From Lophium mytilinum (Eukaryota > Ascomycota > Dothideomycetes > Mytilinidiales > Mytilinidiaceae), in the NCBI GenBank assembly GCA_010093605.1, contig MU004182.1, positions 1,149,032 to 1,213,031 of the forward strand: a stretch of DNA of 64,000 bases. The letters run 5' to 3'. Numbering within the stretch: the stretch's first letter is position 1; each line of letters starts with the position of its first letter. Shown here piece by piece: positions 45,198 through 55,790 of the stretch. Position numbers and translations under genes: made by a program. Below the pieces are notes generated by a model, which had not been told where the DNA came from, did no database searches, and saw only the letters and a program-made list of their open reading frames with translations.

Positions 45198-47484
45198 TCA
45201 CGTCCCCACCGGCCCCAGAAACCCCTCCAACCTTCCCCTATCCATCTCCACCAACCCCACTCTCGCATCCCAGCTCTCCCAGATCTCGCGACTATAGTAC
45301 CTCGTCCACAGATCCTCGAACAGCAGCTGCGGATGGTGCGATATCAAACTCGTGAAAGCAGAGACATCAAAACCTTCACCCTTCGCGGACGCGAAATAGC
45401 CATCCCGTCGCGCCCGCATGACCGCAGCCGTAAAGACCTGGATCCAAAACGCCTTCTGCGTCAATCCCGGTATCTGCGGACCCGCAAGCGTCGACATCGC
45501 TTCTGAGGCGGCGGCGGAAGGGTTGCGAAAGGGGGTGGTGAAGAGGACGAAGAGGGCATAGAGGAGGTGCGCGTGGGTGGTGATTTCTGGCAGCTTGGCA
45601 GCAGAGAATTCCTGGGATTTCGCGAGTTCTTTGATTTGGCTGAGGATGAGAGCTTTGCGGAGTTCGATGTCGTCTTTGTTTCTTGAGGGGACAGACGACT
45701 CAACTACGATCAAGTCCTGGTCGTCTTCGTCGTCTTCGTTGGTGCGGAGGGAGGGGGGTTGGGCTTTGGTCTCCTCGTTGAGAAGGTTGTTTTTAGCTTG
45801 TGGTAAGCCTCCGCTTTGTGAGATTCCGATTACGTTTGGGAGGGGTTGGATATCGGGGTTCTTGAATTCCATACGTGCGGGGACTGAGTCCCACACTTTT
45901 GCTGTGTAGTACTTCTTCCACAGGTTCTCGTCCTTCAGGTCCGGAAACAGCGACGAGAAAGTCTCGAAGGTCATGTTGGCCAAGGAGGGCTTCTTTTCTG
46001 CGTTGGCTGTGGAAGTAGACGAGAAAGACTGGAAGGCTGGGAGTCCTGCAACAGCAGCGTGGGTGATCTGAACCCAGAACAATGCTTGAGTCTCGGAGTA
46101 GGCTGGGACAGATGAGTCGGTGGCTCGTAGCTGGAGGGTCATAGACTGCAGAGCTCGCAAGGTCGCTTTGATGATTAGGCCGCGGCGTTGGTTGGTCGTC
46201 ATGTACTCTCGGACGACGAGGAAACCAAACTGGGCGAGGCGGTAGCTGTGTGCTGTATCTTTGACTTCACCAGAGGTAGGCGTGGAAGCCTGAGGGCGGG
46301 AGCTTGGGGCTTTGGGGATATAGTCTGGCAATGGGGCAAGATCAGGCAGGCACCAATTTTCTTTTGCCTCTGGACTGAAGAGGAGAGCTTTGGTGTAGTG
46401 AGGTTGCCATATACGGCCATTCATCAGAGAGGGCGTATACAGCAGTACCTGTTGGAAATCTTCTGCGCTTGGCAAGGCCCCATCGTTCACTTCATCGCGA
46501 TACCTGAGAATGGCGAGACGGATATGATGAAGCCAGAAAATGGTCATGGTCCTGCACATTTCACAGATTAGTTGAATTTCTAAGGCTTCTTCTTGAAGCG
46601 ACGTACCTGTGTTGAGTATTCGTGAATCTTTGTGGATTGCTATCTCTCAATTGTTCCAATTGTTGGAGAAAGACTTCAACTGCGTCCCAAATTGATCCCA
46701 TCTTTGACAGAACATCCAAGTAAATCATATACCCGGCTTTCAAATGACATCGGTGATCCCACGCCGGTAGTTGTGCTGTAGTGAGCAGCTTCCAGAATTC
46801 GCCTGCGGAGATGTCGGTCAAACCTTCACTGCCTATCTTGGCTCTGAGTTCCTCATCGGTCGGCATTGCAGTGGTTGGGGCGATCGGTGATTTCTCCTTC
46901 CCTGGCCGCTTTTTCTGCTGCTGTTCCAAGGTCGTGTGAATCTCTTCGAAGATTTGCCAGACGTGGTCATCCTCCAATAGACTAAGCCCCGGCTGACTGA
47001 AAATCTTCCATTTCAACAACTGTGGCAAGGCTCTGAGCCTAGACTCATACTCCTCTTTTATCTTCCTAACCGTCTCATCCCGAGTATCAGGCGGTAAGAG
47101 GTCCTGCTTCGCCAACGCAACCCAGAAGTACTGTCCACCAGCATCGAGAAGCTGCTTTGCGTGCATCTCCAATAGCTCGAAAGAAAAGTTTCGATACCAC
47201 TCGTCTTGTGCCGTAACATCAACTAGAAACAGCACTCCTGACTCTGAGTCCAGGAGATGACGGGCGAGGGGAGCGATCTTGTCACACCCTCCGAAGTCCC
47301 AGAAGTTGATCTCTTTCTTCCCAAGCTTGACAGTTTCGATGTTGAACCCGATGGTTGGAATAGTGGTTATGACTGCGCCTGTTTTGAGCTTGTATAGCAG
47401 CGTTGTTTTGCCCGTCCAGCTTGAGCCGAGAAGAACGCATTTGTGATCGGCAGGGCGTCGCCAATGGGCGAGTCTGGATAGCAT
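45198..47484 (-). CDS. Arf-like GTPase with a threefold C-terminal repeat extension
   Basis: Two exons, 47484-46607 and 46551-45198, are joined by a 55-nt intron, giving 743 residues, about four times a normal Arf. Residues 1-180 form an Arf-type GTPase: P-loop GSSWTGKT (20-27), switch I TIPTIGFN (41-48), G3 WDFGG (62-66), and AKQD (125-128) in place of NKQD. The rest is a fungal extension of three related modules. Each has an FW pair followed by a helix and a phrase of the type LxxxYYtxxxWxxxxAR: FWLHHIRLAI (298), FWVQITHAAV (451) and FWIQVFTAAV (661). Acidic linkers separate modules 2 and 3. The ATG at 47484 was chosen because no upstream ATG is in frame. Trafficking or a lipid-linked signalling role is inferred from the GTPase only. 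Confidence 0.82.
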
Positions 47485-48171
47485 AAGGCCTGCGATTGAT
47501 AAATTGAACTTTGGAAAGGGGTTTTGAGATGGTTTGGCGTTAATTTGTCGCCAATTGGTTGCCTTTCTGGGAAATTTCTGAAAGGGTGAAGAGTGATACG
47601 GTAAGGAGGATGAGAGACACAAGGGACGAGAAGAGAGAAGGGAACCGACGAGATTGAACTGCTCGGAAGTCTTGAATGCACTGAATGGGTGATTCTATAT
47701 ACGTGCTGTGCGCTTGCCAGGCTACAGCAGAAATGTGTCTCTTTTGTTAGTCTCATATTTGTGGCTGAAAGCTAAAATCTTCGAGCCATCAATTCGGTAA
47801 GCTCTTGCATCAATGCAGCTTTGACTTAACTGCCTAATATCCAAGAATTAAGATACTTATCATGAATTTGAAACAATCAACAAATCGATAGAGATGGATG
47901 GGGCTCTGGGGTATAAATGATATTGTGCCGGACAGCACCAACGCTTAGACGCATTGGCCCAACGTGTTGGACTTCTTTCAAAGCTTGCCATGATTATTAT
48001 GGTCTAGTCGACTGTCTTGTCACCTCCAGGTCAAGGATGAAGAATGCACGGCTGAAGTGGTGGTCCTGACATGTGACCGCGGGGAATAAGCGTCATGTCC
48101 AGGCACGAGCTTCAACGTACCACAGCTTCAGCAATCACCAGACAGGTCTCAAAACCTGCCGAGATTTCGAC
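47485..48171. other. Shared divergent promoter region
   Basis: The Arf-like gene (minus) and RTC5 (plus) start from this interval. No other gene was recognised. Confidence 0.45.
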
Positions 48172-50163
48172 ATGGGCCAAGGATCCTCAGCAGATAGCCA
48201 CCCGCTTTCTTTAGGTACTTACAGCTCCCGCGTTGTGTACGCTAATCATAGCTGTTGAAGCTATACTATGCGTCTCTAACACGTCTTTGTTGCCTACTAA
48301 ATACATCCAGAACAGCTCAGTCACGCTCTCGCCCAACGCTTTGCCCAGAAATGCTACACTCCTCTTGAGCTCTACTGCTTCAACTCCGTCTTCCGATCCC
48401 TCGCAGACTCCGAGTCTGGAATCCGATACTGGAGTGAGGCCACACTATGTCGCTTCCTAGAGCTCCCAGACGCGCTGGGCGTCGGCTCTGTAGTCTTCCA
48501 CATGGCGAGCTATCTCGGCGCGTTCCCTTTCCCTAGCCAGGCACCGGCGATTCTTACGACTGAAGCGATGTTGAAGGTGGTTACCATACTCACGGAGAGG
48601 TATGGGGCCGTGATAAAGAAACGAGGGCGTGAGATGTGGTTAAGGGAGCTATACCGAAGCTTAGCTGTCTACGATAGGGGACTAGGCTCTCAATATAGAG
48701 ACGCAGAGAGGGATAAGAGTCTGGAAAAACCTCGGGACGAGGCAGGCGGACCAAATACTGGAGGAGGCAGCAGCCAAGGCTTCGCCGTGGATCAGCCTAT
48801 CGAAGACGATGAGGATGAAGATGCGGACGACGATGAGCTGGTTCTGGCAGCACTGGACTCGATGGATGCTACAGAAGTGTTCAGGCACGGCGAGAAATCG
48901 AATGTACATCACTCGATAATACCAACGGACAATTTCCTGAAAATCGTCGAGTTATTGCTTCTCATCGCCCCAATAGATCCTCAGCAAAGCTTGTCGGCTC
49001 TCGCGCCTGAGATATCTAACAAACGTATCTCTGAGCTGAGACACACTGCCAATATGATACTCTCGTCGTTTGGTGTGGAACAACATCCTGGCGTCACTTT
49101 CAAGACCTTCACAGCTGTAATCTCATCATCACTGCCGTATCTTTTCGATGGCCTGAATCCATTATTCGAACACTTTCTGTTCGCGAAAGACTTCGATCTA
49201 TCTAAGCGCAAGTCTTCTACTGTACCGAGATCTCTCGAGGTCGCCCCTGTCATCCTGGATACCCTACCTCCACCTGAACCTATACTAAGAGAAGCTGGCG
49301 AAATCCTGGATCTTAATGTACTCAGCCAACTTTCGTTCTTCATCAAAGGCACAAACCTGTTCCGGCGTCTGCGTCCACTATATTCTGGTAACAAAGCCGG
49401 GTTCAGCATGGGCTCTTTCGAAAAGGCCGTCTTCAACTGGCGAGCCCCCTCCCTCCTCCTCGTATCCGGCACCCTTCTCCCAGCTAGTCCTACAAACGCA
49501 CGAGAGCGAACCTTATCCGACTCTTTACCTCCAGCGCGTCTCCACAACAGCATCGCTCTCACCCCTTCCCTAAGCGTAGAGGACACAACGCTTACGTTTG
49601 GCGCCTATATCCCCGGCCACTGGAGACAGTCCCATAAGACCTGCTTCGGCGACTCCGGGACCACCCTCTTCCAACTAGCGCCCACTCACGATGTGTTCCC
49701 AGCTTCAAACTTTAGCACCGACTACGTCTACTTCAATAAGCCACCCACACATCCTTCGGGTCTTGGGTTCGGGTCTGCACTCCCGCACCAGACGCAGGCA
49801 CTCCACGGGCAAGGGGGAGCACATCACATACCCCTCGGCCCCGTATCCTTGCATCTCGACGACGCGCTCGAATTTGGCATTTTCACGCATCTTGCCTCGG
49901 GCGGTGGATCATTTCACACTTCACAGCTGCCTTGTCGTAAGAACAAAGACTGGCAGGACAGGTTCGAGATTGAGTCGCTGGAGGTCTGGGGATGTGGTGG
50001 AGACGAAGAGGCAGAGACGCAACGAAAAGAGTATGCTTGGCAAGAGCGAGAGGCTGAGAATCGGCGGAGAGTCAACCTAGGAACGGGAGATATTGATGCG
50101 GACCGAGAGCTATTGAAGATGGCAGGCCTGATTGGGGGTGGTATGAGTGGTGGAAGTGTTTGA
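48172..50163 (+). CDS. RTC5: RTC5, TLDc-domain protein
   Basis: Two exons, 48172-48214 and 48311-50163, are joined by a 96-nt intron, giving 631 residues. The first exon encodes only [14 protein letters not shown], a good N-myristoylation signal. Matching phrases of the restriction-of-telomere-capping 5 family follow: [40 protein letters not shown], an acidic region ([11 protein letters not shown]), and a C-terminal TLDc domain ([80 protein letters not shown]). Yeast Rtc5 has been linked to V-ATPase disassembly and telomere capping, from memory. The gene for the myristoylating enzyme lies a few kb away on the other strand. Confidence 0.9.
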
Positions 50164-50923
50164 TAGCACGTCTACAAGCCCGCTTTTGGGTATCATAATG
50201 AGGAGTTTGGGCCTTGAACTTTTACACTACCTCGTCATAAATAAATAGCCGCACACTCGTTCACCGCAGCGTGAGGGGCCTCGCAGTATGTTCGGCGTTC
50301 CGAGCGAGAGAAGTCTGGTATTTTGAGCAATGAGTAAGCTCGCGAGGGTACCTCATACAACGTCAGCAGGTTGTACACAGAACTGAAGTGTGTCAACAGC
50401 CCCGGTTTATGTACGGTGTATGTATAGGGACGGTGATAGGAAGGTGTACGGATATGTGTGGCAAGGTACTATCAGACGATGGCAATGAATGATGACAGAG
50501 ACTGGAATCGACCCCTTGGAACATGATTTATGCCTGTACAGTGCCTGTATAAAAGTCTGCACGTTCTTATTTGCTACTGTTTGAGATACTCCGGAACATG
50601 AAGAGCAATTCAGAAAAGACATCAATTCTAAGCAGCGCAAATTGTTATGAACTCAAACACTCTCAAAAATCTCGTTTTACCATTACCGAAGCTAGATCCG
50701 CATAGCAAGGAAAGGAGAAAGAGATCTCTAGAAAGAAAGCACAAATTGTGTCATATCACGGTAGACATGACTTGTAATCAAGCCGGGAGTTGTATTTTAC
50801 AGCTTCCATCATCATTCGATGGCCCAACGCCAATTATGCTAAACACGTAGTATAATACACCCCTCCATCTCCCACCGAGCTCTCTATCCTGCTCATCACC
50901 CCTCGATCCAGTCGTTGTGCAAT
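50164..50923. other. Convergent intergenic region with a dispersed repeat
   Basis: RTC5 and bL36m converge here. The repeat copy at 50254-50404 is the only notable content; the part from 50450 to 50900 is AT-rich and empty. Confidence 0.5.
50254..50404. repeat. Dispersed repeat, copy 2 (partner at 5793-5945)
   Basis: Matches 5793-5945 in the same orientation, about 44 kb away; see that entry for the shared blocks. It sits directly downstream of RTC5. Confidence 0.6.
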
Positions 50924-51350
50924 CTACCCTTGCCTATACTCAATTAGCACTAGCTATCTTAATACTCCAGACTTCACACATACCTCTGCTTATGCTTCGG
51001 ATTCTTATCACAGATGATATACACGTACTTCCCGCCCTTCCTTCGCACACTCTGTAACATATATTAGCATCCACGCCTACAACCACAACCACATCCTCTC
51101 TACGAAAATAGCACGTCGTTCGTACCTTGCACCCGTCACAAAGCTTCTTCACCGAACTCCGCACCTTCATCCCCCTCGTCTGGCTAAATGCCGCTGACAC
51201 AGCTCCCGCTCCAGCCCTCGCGGTAATGCTCGGCCGCCATAATGATGTCGAGGTTGAGATTGCGCGTGTGGTGAAGAGGCGGGCGAAGGGTGCGGAGGAG
51301 GGCGCGAAGAGGGTTTGGCGGAGGGGGAGGAAGAAGGTTCGGGGGAGCAT
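50924..51350 (-). CDS. RTC6: Mitochondrial ribosomal protein bL36m
   Basis: Three exons, 51350-51126, 51051-50984 and 50933-50924, give 100 residues. The mature domain is MKVRSSVKKLCDGCK plus SVRRKGGKYVYIICDKNPKH and ends KQRQG, a clear bL36 signature with its zinc-binding Cys/His set (C, C, C, H). The first 60 residues are an Arg/Ser-rich mitochondrial targeting sequence (MLPRTFFLPLRQTLFAPSSA). The final exon is only 10 nt (G CAA GGG TAG). It is needed to give the conserved KQRQG ending; reading through the intron would instead end KQRYV. The protein belongs to the large mitoribosomal subunit. It is divergently transcribed from the F-box gene. Confidence 0.9.
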
Positions 51351-51684
51351 TGTCGCTACGATTCCCAGTGGTTCGGTGGTAATAGAATGGAAAGAGCGCA
51401 ATTGAGACGATTCCGGCCCTCTAGCGGTGCGGGCAGTGCGTGTTGGATGAGCTTCGAGATGACTTGACGGTTGCTCGTGAAGTCCAAATGCCAAGGCGGG
51501 AAAGACCAGATCACGTGATGGGGAGGCGAGGCTTGCGCACGTGACCTTTGACTTCAACTACATTCGCTCGGGTAATAGTAAGACTGCACTCGCTCCGAAA
51601 CAAAACACTCGCTGTTCTCCCGGTATTTTACTTCTTTCCAAATCAACAGGAGATTCGAGTTCGGCCAAAGCATATTCATCAATT

Positions 51685-53067
51685 ATGAATGTGTTCCCCA
51701 CCCCTGAGTCTGTAGACTCCTCATTGCTCCGCTTACCGAATGAGCTCCTCCTCGAAATCCTAACTTTAGCCATTGGCCGTAAAAACACGCAGCTCGACAA
51801 TGATCGAAGCAAAGACCACTGGACCGCATGGTCGCTCACCCAAGTATGCAAACGCATCAGCGAGATAGCATATCCTCTCCTATACCGCAATATCGACTTC
51901 ATGTCTCCCACCCTATGTAGCCTGCTTCCAATATCCACTGCCGGAAACCAACTCTCACATTCATTGTATGCAAACCCCTCGCTCGGCGCCATGTGCAAGG
52001 AACTTGTCATATGGATCCCGCCAATCGAGGACAAATGGATCGGGAATATGGGGGACAACGACTATCAACTCTGCGAGTACGTCGCCGCTACCGACCTCCT
52101 AACCAAGCTCCCCAACGTACAGAACCTGGAAAGCTGCAACGCGGTTGAGAACTCCGACCATGTGTGGCGGATGCTCGAAGCCGCCTTCGACAACATGCCA
52201 CGCATCACCGACCTCACGATCAGCCAAGACTACGGTTCCATTTTCATCGAACGCCTCTTCACTCCCGCCACCCGCTTTCCCGCCCTCCGCCGCCTCCACA
52301 TCGTCGGCTGCCTCGCCTTCTCCTCCAGCAACATCGCCGACGCCGCCTGGTTCCAGGCGCCCCTCGCCCCGCTCACGGCGCTGAACATCCACGACTTCGC
52401 CGGCAGCCCTTCCGACTTCGCCACCTTCCTCAGCTGGCCGCAGGCGCTCTCAGACCTCACCTTCCACCCCGACAAGGCCACATTCACCCTCTCGGACTTC
52501 CAAGCCATCCTCGCGCCCCACCAGTCCACGCTGAAGAAGCTGTACGTCGGCGACCTCGGCCGCACAAACAACCGCCTCGATCTGACCGACTTCCCGAAGC
52601 TAGGAACCCTCAATTTCCCGGCTCTAGCGCATAGGGAGACCCTCGGCGATCATGCACGGCTCCTCGCCGCCCCGGCGCTGCGTAGCTTCTCGTGGCACTT
52701 CGGCGTCGATCAGGGCCTGAATGGGCTGGAAGCGTTCCAACAGCCTGAGGCGGATGCGCTGCGTGCATTTGTGAAGGGGGTGCTGGCGTGTGGGTGTCCG
52801 CTGCGGCGGGTGGAGATCTGGTTTCTGGGGAAAGCGGAATTTTCGATACCGATTGCTAAAGATAGGGATGCGGTGGAGAAGATGATGCGGGCTATTATGA
52901 GGTATCCGTGGGACTGGATGGATGAGCTACGGGACGACTTCGAGAAGTTGGGAGTGCTGCTGACGTACGATCCTCCGTTCGGCGAGCCGAGAAGCGTTAC
53001 TAGAGAGCAGTATGAGGAGGAGTTCCAGCGGTGGACGTCTGGAAATGGGGGTGAGAGTGAGTCTTGA
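51685..53067 (+). CDS. F-box protein with LRR-like region
   Basis: A single exon of 460 residues. The ATG at 51685 is followed by MNVFPTPES and an F-box-like start (LLRLPNELLLEILTLAIGR ... LTQVCKRISEIAYPLLYRNI) at residues about 14-70. F-boxes bind Skp1 in SCF ubiquitin ligases. The rest contains spaced leucine-rich segments (FPALRRLHIVGC; LTALNIHDF; LSDLTFHPD; LKKLYVGDL; LGTLNFPAL), suggesting an irregular LRR substrate-binding domain. A 49-bp tandem duplication (53031-53128) covers the stop codon. The target is unknown; filamentous fungi carry many such proteins. Confidence 0.87.
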   Translation: MNVFPTPESVDSSLLRLPNELLLEILTLAIGRKNTQLDNDRSKDHWTAWSLTQVCKRISEIAYPLLYRNIDFMSPTLCSLLPISTAGNQLSHSLYANPSLGAMCKELVIWIPPIEDKWIGNMGDNDYQLCEYVAATDLLTKLPNVQNLESCNAVENSDHVWRMLEAAFDNMPRITDLTISQDYGSIFIERLFTPATRFPALRRLHIVGCLAFSSSNIADAAWFQAPLAPLTALNIHDFAGSPSDFATFLSWPQALSDLTFHPDKATFTLSDFQAILAPHQSTLKKLYVGDLGRTNNRLDLTDFPKLGTLNFPALAHRETLGDHARLLAAPALRSFSWHFGVDQGLNGLEAFQQPEADALRAFVKGVLACGCPLRRVEIWFLGKAEFSIPIAKDRDAVEKMMRAIMRYPWDWMDELRDDFEKLGVLLTYDPPFGEPRSVTREQYEEEFQRWTSGNGGESES

Positions 53068-53128
53068 AGGACTCGGGAGGTGGAAGTCTGGAAATGGCGG
53101 CGAGAGTGAGCCTTGAAGGAATTGGGCG
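53031..53128. repeat. 49-bp tandem duplication across a stop codon
   Basis: The unit GTGGA(C/A)GTCTGGAAATGG with its following GAGAGTGAG(T/C)CTTGAAGGA runs from 53031 to 53079 and again from 53080 to 53128. The first copy supplies the F-box protein's last codons and stop; the second lies just after it. Confidence 0.9.
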
Positions 53129-53289
53129 AAAAAGACTTGTGTAAATACTGAAATGATGTAACTGTACTCATTTCCTACCCACACGTGCGCAATTGGTATT
53201 GACAATGCCGCCTCCCTGACAAACCCGTGAGATGCACCATTTTGCTCCATGCTTTCTAGACTCCCTGCCTAACCTACCGTTCCCTGTGC

Positions 53290-55161
53290 TTATAGCATGA
53301 CAACTCCTACTCCACGCATGTTCTTCTCGCTTGGCAGGTTCCTCGCATCCAGACCTCCGGGTAAAGGTGCTGTACGGTAATTGAAAAGGTAGAAGTTGAG
53401 CTGGCCATCACCGGCGCCGAATTTTTGCTCTTCGAGGAACAGGGGATTGTCCAAGAGAGTCAGTGCGTTGAAGACGTCGAATTTCGCCTGTGGATGAGGT
53501 CAGTAACGGACTAATCTTGTTCTCCAAGAGCATCAAAGTGAAACTTATGGAGACAGGCATGCTTTTACTCACATTCTTCGCCAGAATCAACGCATCCTTA
53601 ATGAGCGCATTCAACTTCGGCTTCAGTAGCGTCTTATCCTTGTCAAACGCCGTCTCGGTCGCGTAATAGTACAAATACGCCGCCCTCACTACCTTATGCT
53701 TCTTATGATTAATGACCGTGCTCTCAAGACAGTAGAAGGAGACGTAGTCCGTGATCTTCTTGGTATTAGGGTCCTCCACAACATACGACCACACGACTTG
53801 CTCTTCCACAGTCTTGGAAGGCAGTAGCCAGTGCTCCACCTCCTCGCGTGTGAAGATCTGGGCTAGCTGCATTGTTGCGAGGTAGCGCTTCAGGAGGTCA
53901 AGGACGTTGTCGATATCTTTGTTCTCCATTGGACGTAGGCCTGGTAGGTTCGTCCTCTCGGGTAGTTTGTATTTGATGACCTGCCGCTGCTTTGTGCTAC
54001 CAGGGGGTAGGTGGGAAAACTTGCACTCGTATAGCTTCTCCCAGTCTAGAGCCCGGTGGAAGTACCGGCAGGTTGAGATTGGTGTAGGGATGAGCACGCC
54101 GGCAGTGTAGATAGCCTGGAAGATGCCCTCCAGGTAGCAGCGACGGGTGATCTCCTTGATGAGAACCGGAGCGAGGCGTTTTGATCGGAGCTTCTTGTGG
54201 ACGACTAGGAAATTAACTTCTGAGCAGTGGACGAGCTTTTCCCGGACGCGAAGTTCAACGGGAATCGCAGAGATGAATGCTACGAGCTTGCCTGAGGCCG
54301 ATGCTCGGACACCAACGTGCCACTCCTTTTTCCAACCTGGCGACTTGAGAGCCCTGCTTTCGTCAGTTTCAGCCATAAGAGCGTACAATGTATAGCTTAC
54401 CAGTCCAAAAACGATCTCGAGTAATTGAACCTAAACTGCGCATCATCATCCTCGACATAATGCCCCGTCAGCAGCTCATACGTTTCATCTAGCTACGCAA
54501 GCATTAGCCCAACTCCCCAATAATCCCACTGTCTCCAACGTACCTGCTTCTCATCCTCCAAATCCATCGTCACCCACTCAAACCCAGGATACATCTGACT
54601 CGGCTCCTTCCCCACTCTGTCCAGATCAATCTCCTTAATCGCCCCATCCTCCTGCTTCCCCTTCGCCTCATCAAACTTGGTCACCGGCTGCGTATTCCAA
54701 AACGCATGGCTCGCCATATCCTTCTTATTCTTCCCCCCCGGCGCCGTCCCCGTCAGCACATCGCTAACCGTCAACTTGCGCAACAGCTCCTGCACGCTGA
54801 CCTTCTTATCCGACGCCTGCGAGTCCATCTCCTGCTTGAGCGCCGGGTTCGTCTCTAGCAGCGCCGCCAGCTGCTCTTTCGACAGCTTGTCGCCAATCTC
54901 CCCCGCGTCCTTGTCGTCCGAGCTCGCGGTGGATTTGCCCGTCAGCGCGGCTTTGAGCTTGCGCTTTTTGCTGCTCTTTTTCTTCGTGGGAGCGGAGGTG
55001 CCGTCGCCGGAGGGGGCTGCGGGCGTGGGCTCGTCGGAGCCGCTGCTGGCGGCGGAGTCGTCTTCGACGGTTACGGAGGGGTTGGTGGATTCGGCGATGG
55101 CTGCGGCGGCGGCCGCGCCTGAGGCGGAGGACTCGCCCGGTTTGGATTCTTGGGCGGGCAT
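53290..55161 (-). CDS. NMT1: Glycylpeptide N-tetradecanoyltransferase (N-myristoyltransferase)
   Basis: Four exons, 55161-54544, 54492-54401, 54353-53573 and 53487-53290, give 562 residues. Family phrases include [110 protein letters not shown] and the C-terminal GVGVVML, which carries the carboxylate used in catalysis. NMT transfers myristate to N-terminal glycines of cytosolic proteins. The Ala/Ser-rich and Lys-rich N-terminus ([11 protein letters not shown]) is a usual ribosome-targeting extension. RTC5, a few kb upstream on the other strand, has a suitable acceptor N-terminus, MGQGSS. Confidence 0.94.
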
Positions 55162-55790
55162 TGTGGTGGGTTGGGTATGTCGAGGTTAGGTGTTGAAGGT
55201 GGTTTGTGGGAGTTTCGAGGTTGGTGTGGTGAAGTAGTCCGGGGAAAGGCCAGGTGGGAGAGCTGACCTCATTTATAGTGGGATGGTGGGGCTCGAAACC
55301 AGAGCGACATCAGAGCAATATCAGGCACCGATTTTGTAGATCACTAGAATCGAGTAATGAAAGCTTAAAGAGCCACGGAGAACACATTGTAGACCTCAGA
55401 AACTGTGCAATAATACCACAGAATTAATCTGGTCATCTTGAGCTCAGACGACTTTGGCGGTCCCTAGTCTATGTCACGGAGGAAGCACAACAGAATTGGC
55501 CAGATATATGGTAGAATCACACCAGTAATTAGGTAAAAAGTCTCTATCTACATTCCTTCTGCATCCACCGTCCGAGTATTTACGCCAACCTTACGTTGAT
55601 CTTCCCCTATAATACACAGCTCAAAGCCTGATCCCATGACCGTAATCTCATCAGAAGAAAGTCCAATCTCTTTCAAGTCGTGGCCACGTATACACACAAA
55701 AATCCTCGCTCGCTGAAAACAAATCAATTAGCTCCACCACATAGCCCTCTGTGCACTTTTACTTTCTTCTTGTCGACGACTCCTTGGCTC
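55162..55790. other. Intergenic, nothing recognised
   Basis: Probable NMT promoter next to 55162 and 3' flank of the following minus-strand gene. AT-rich centre without coding potential. Confidence 0.45.
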
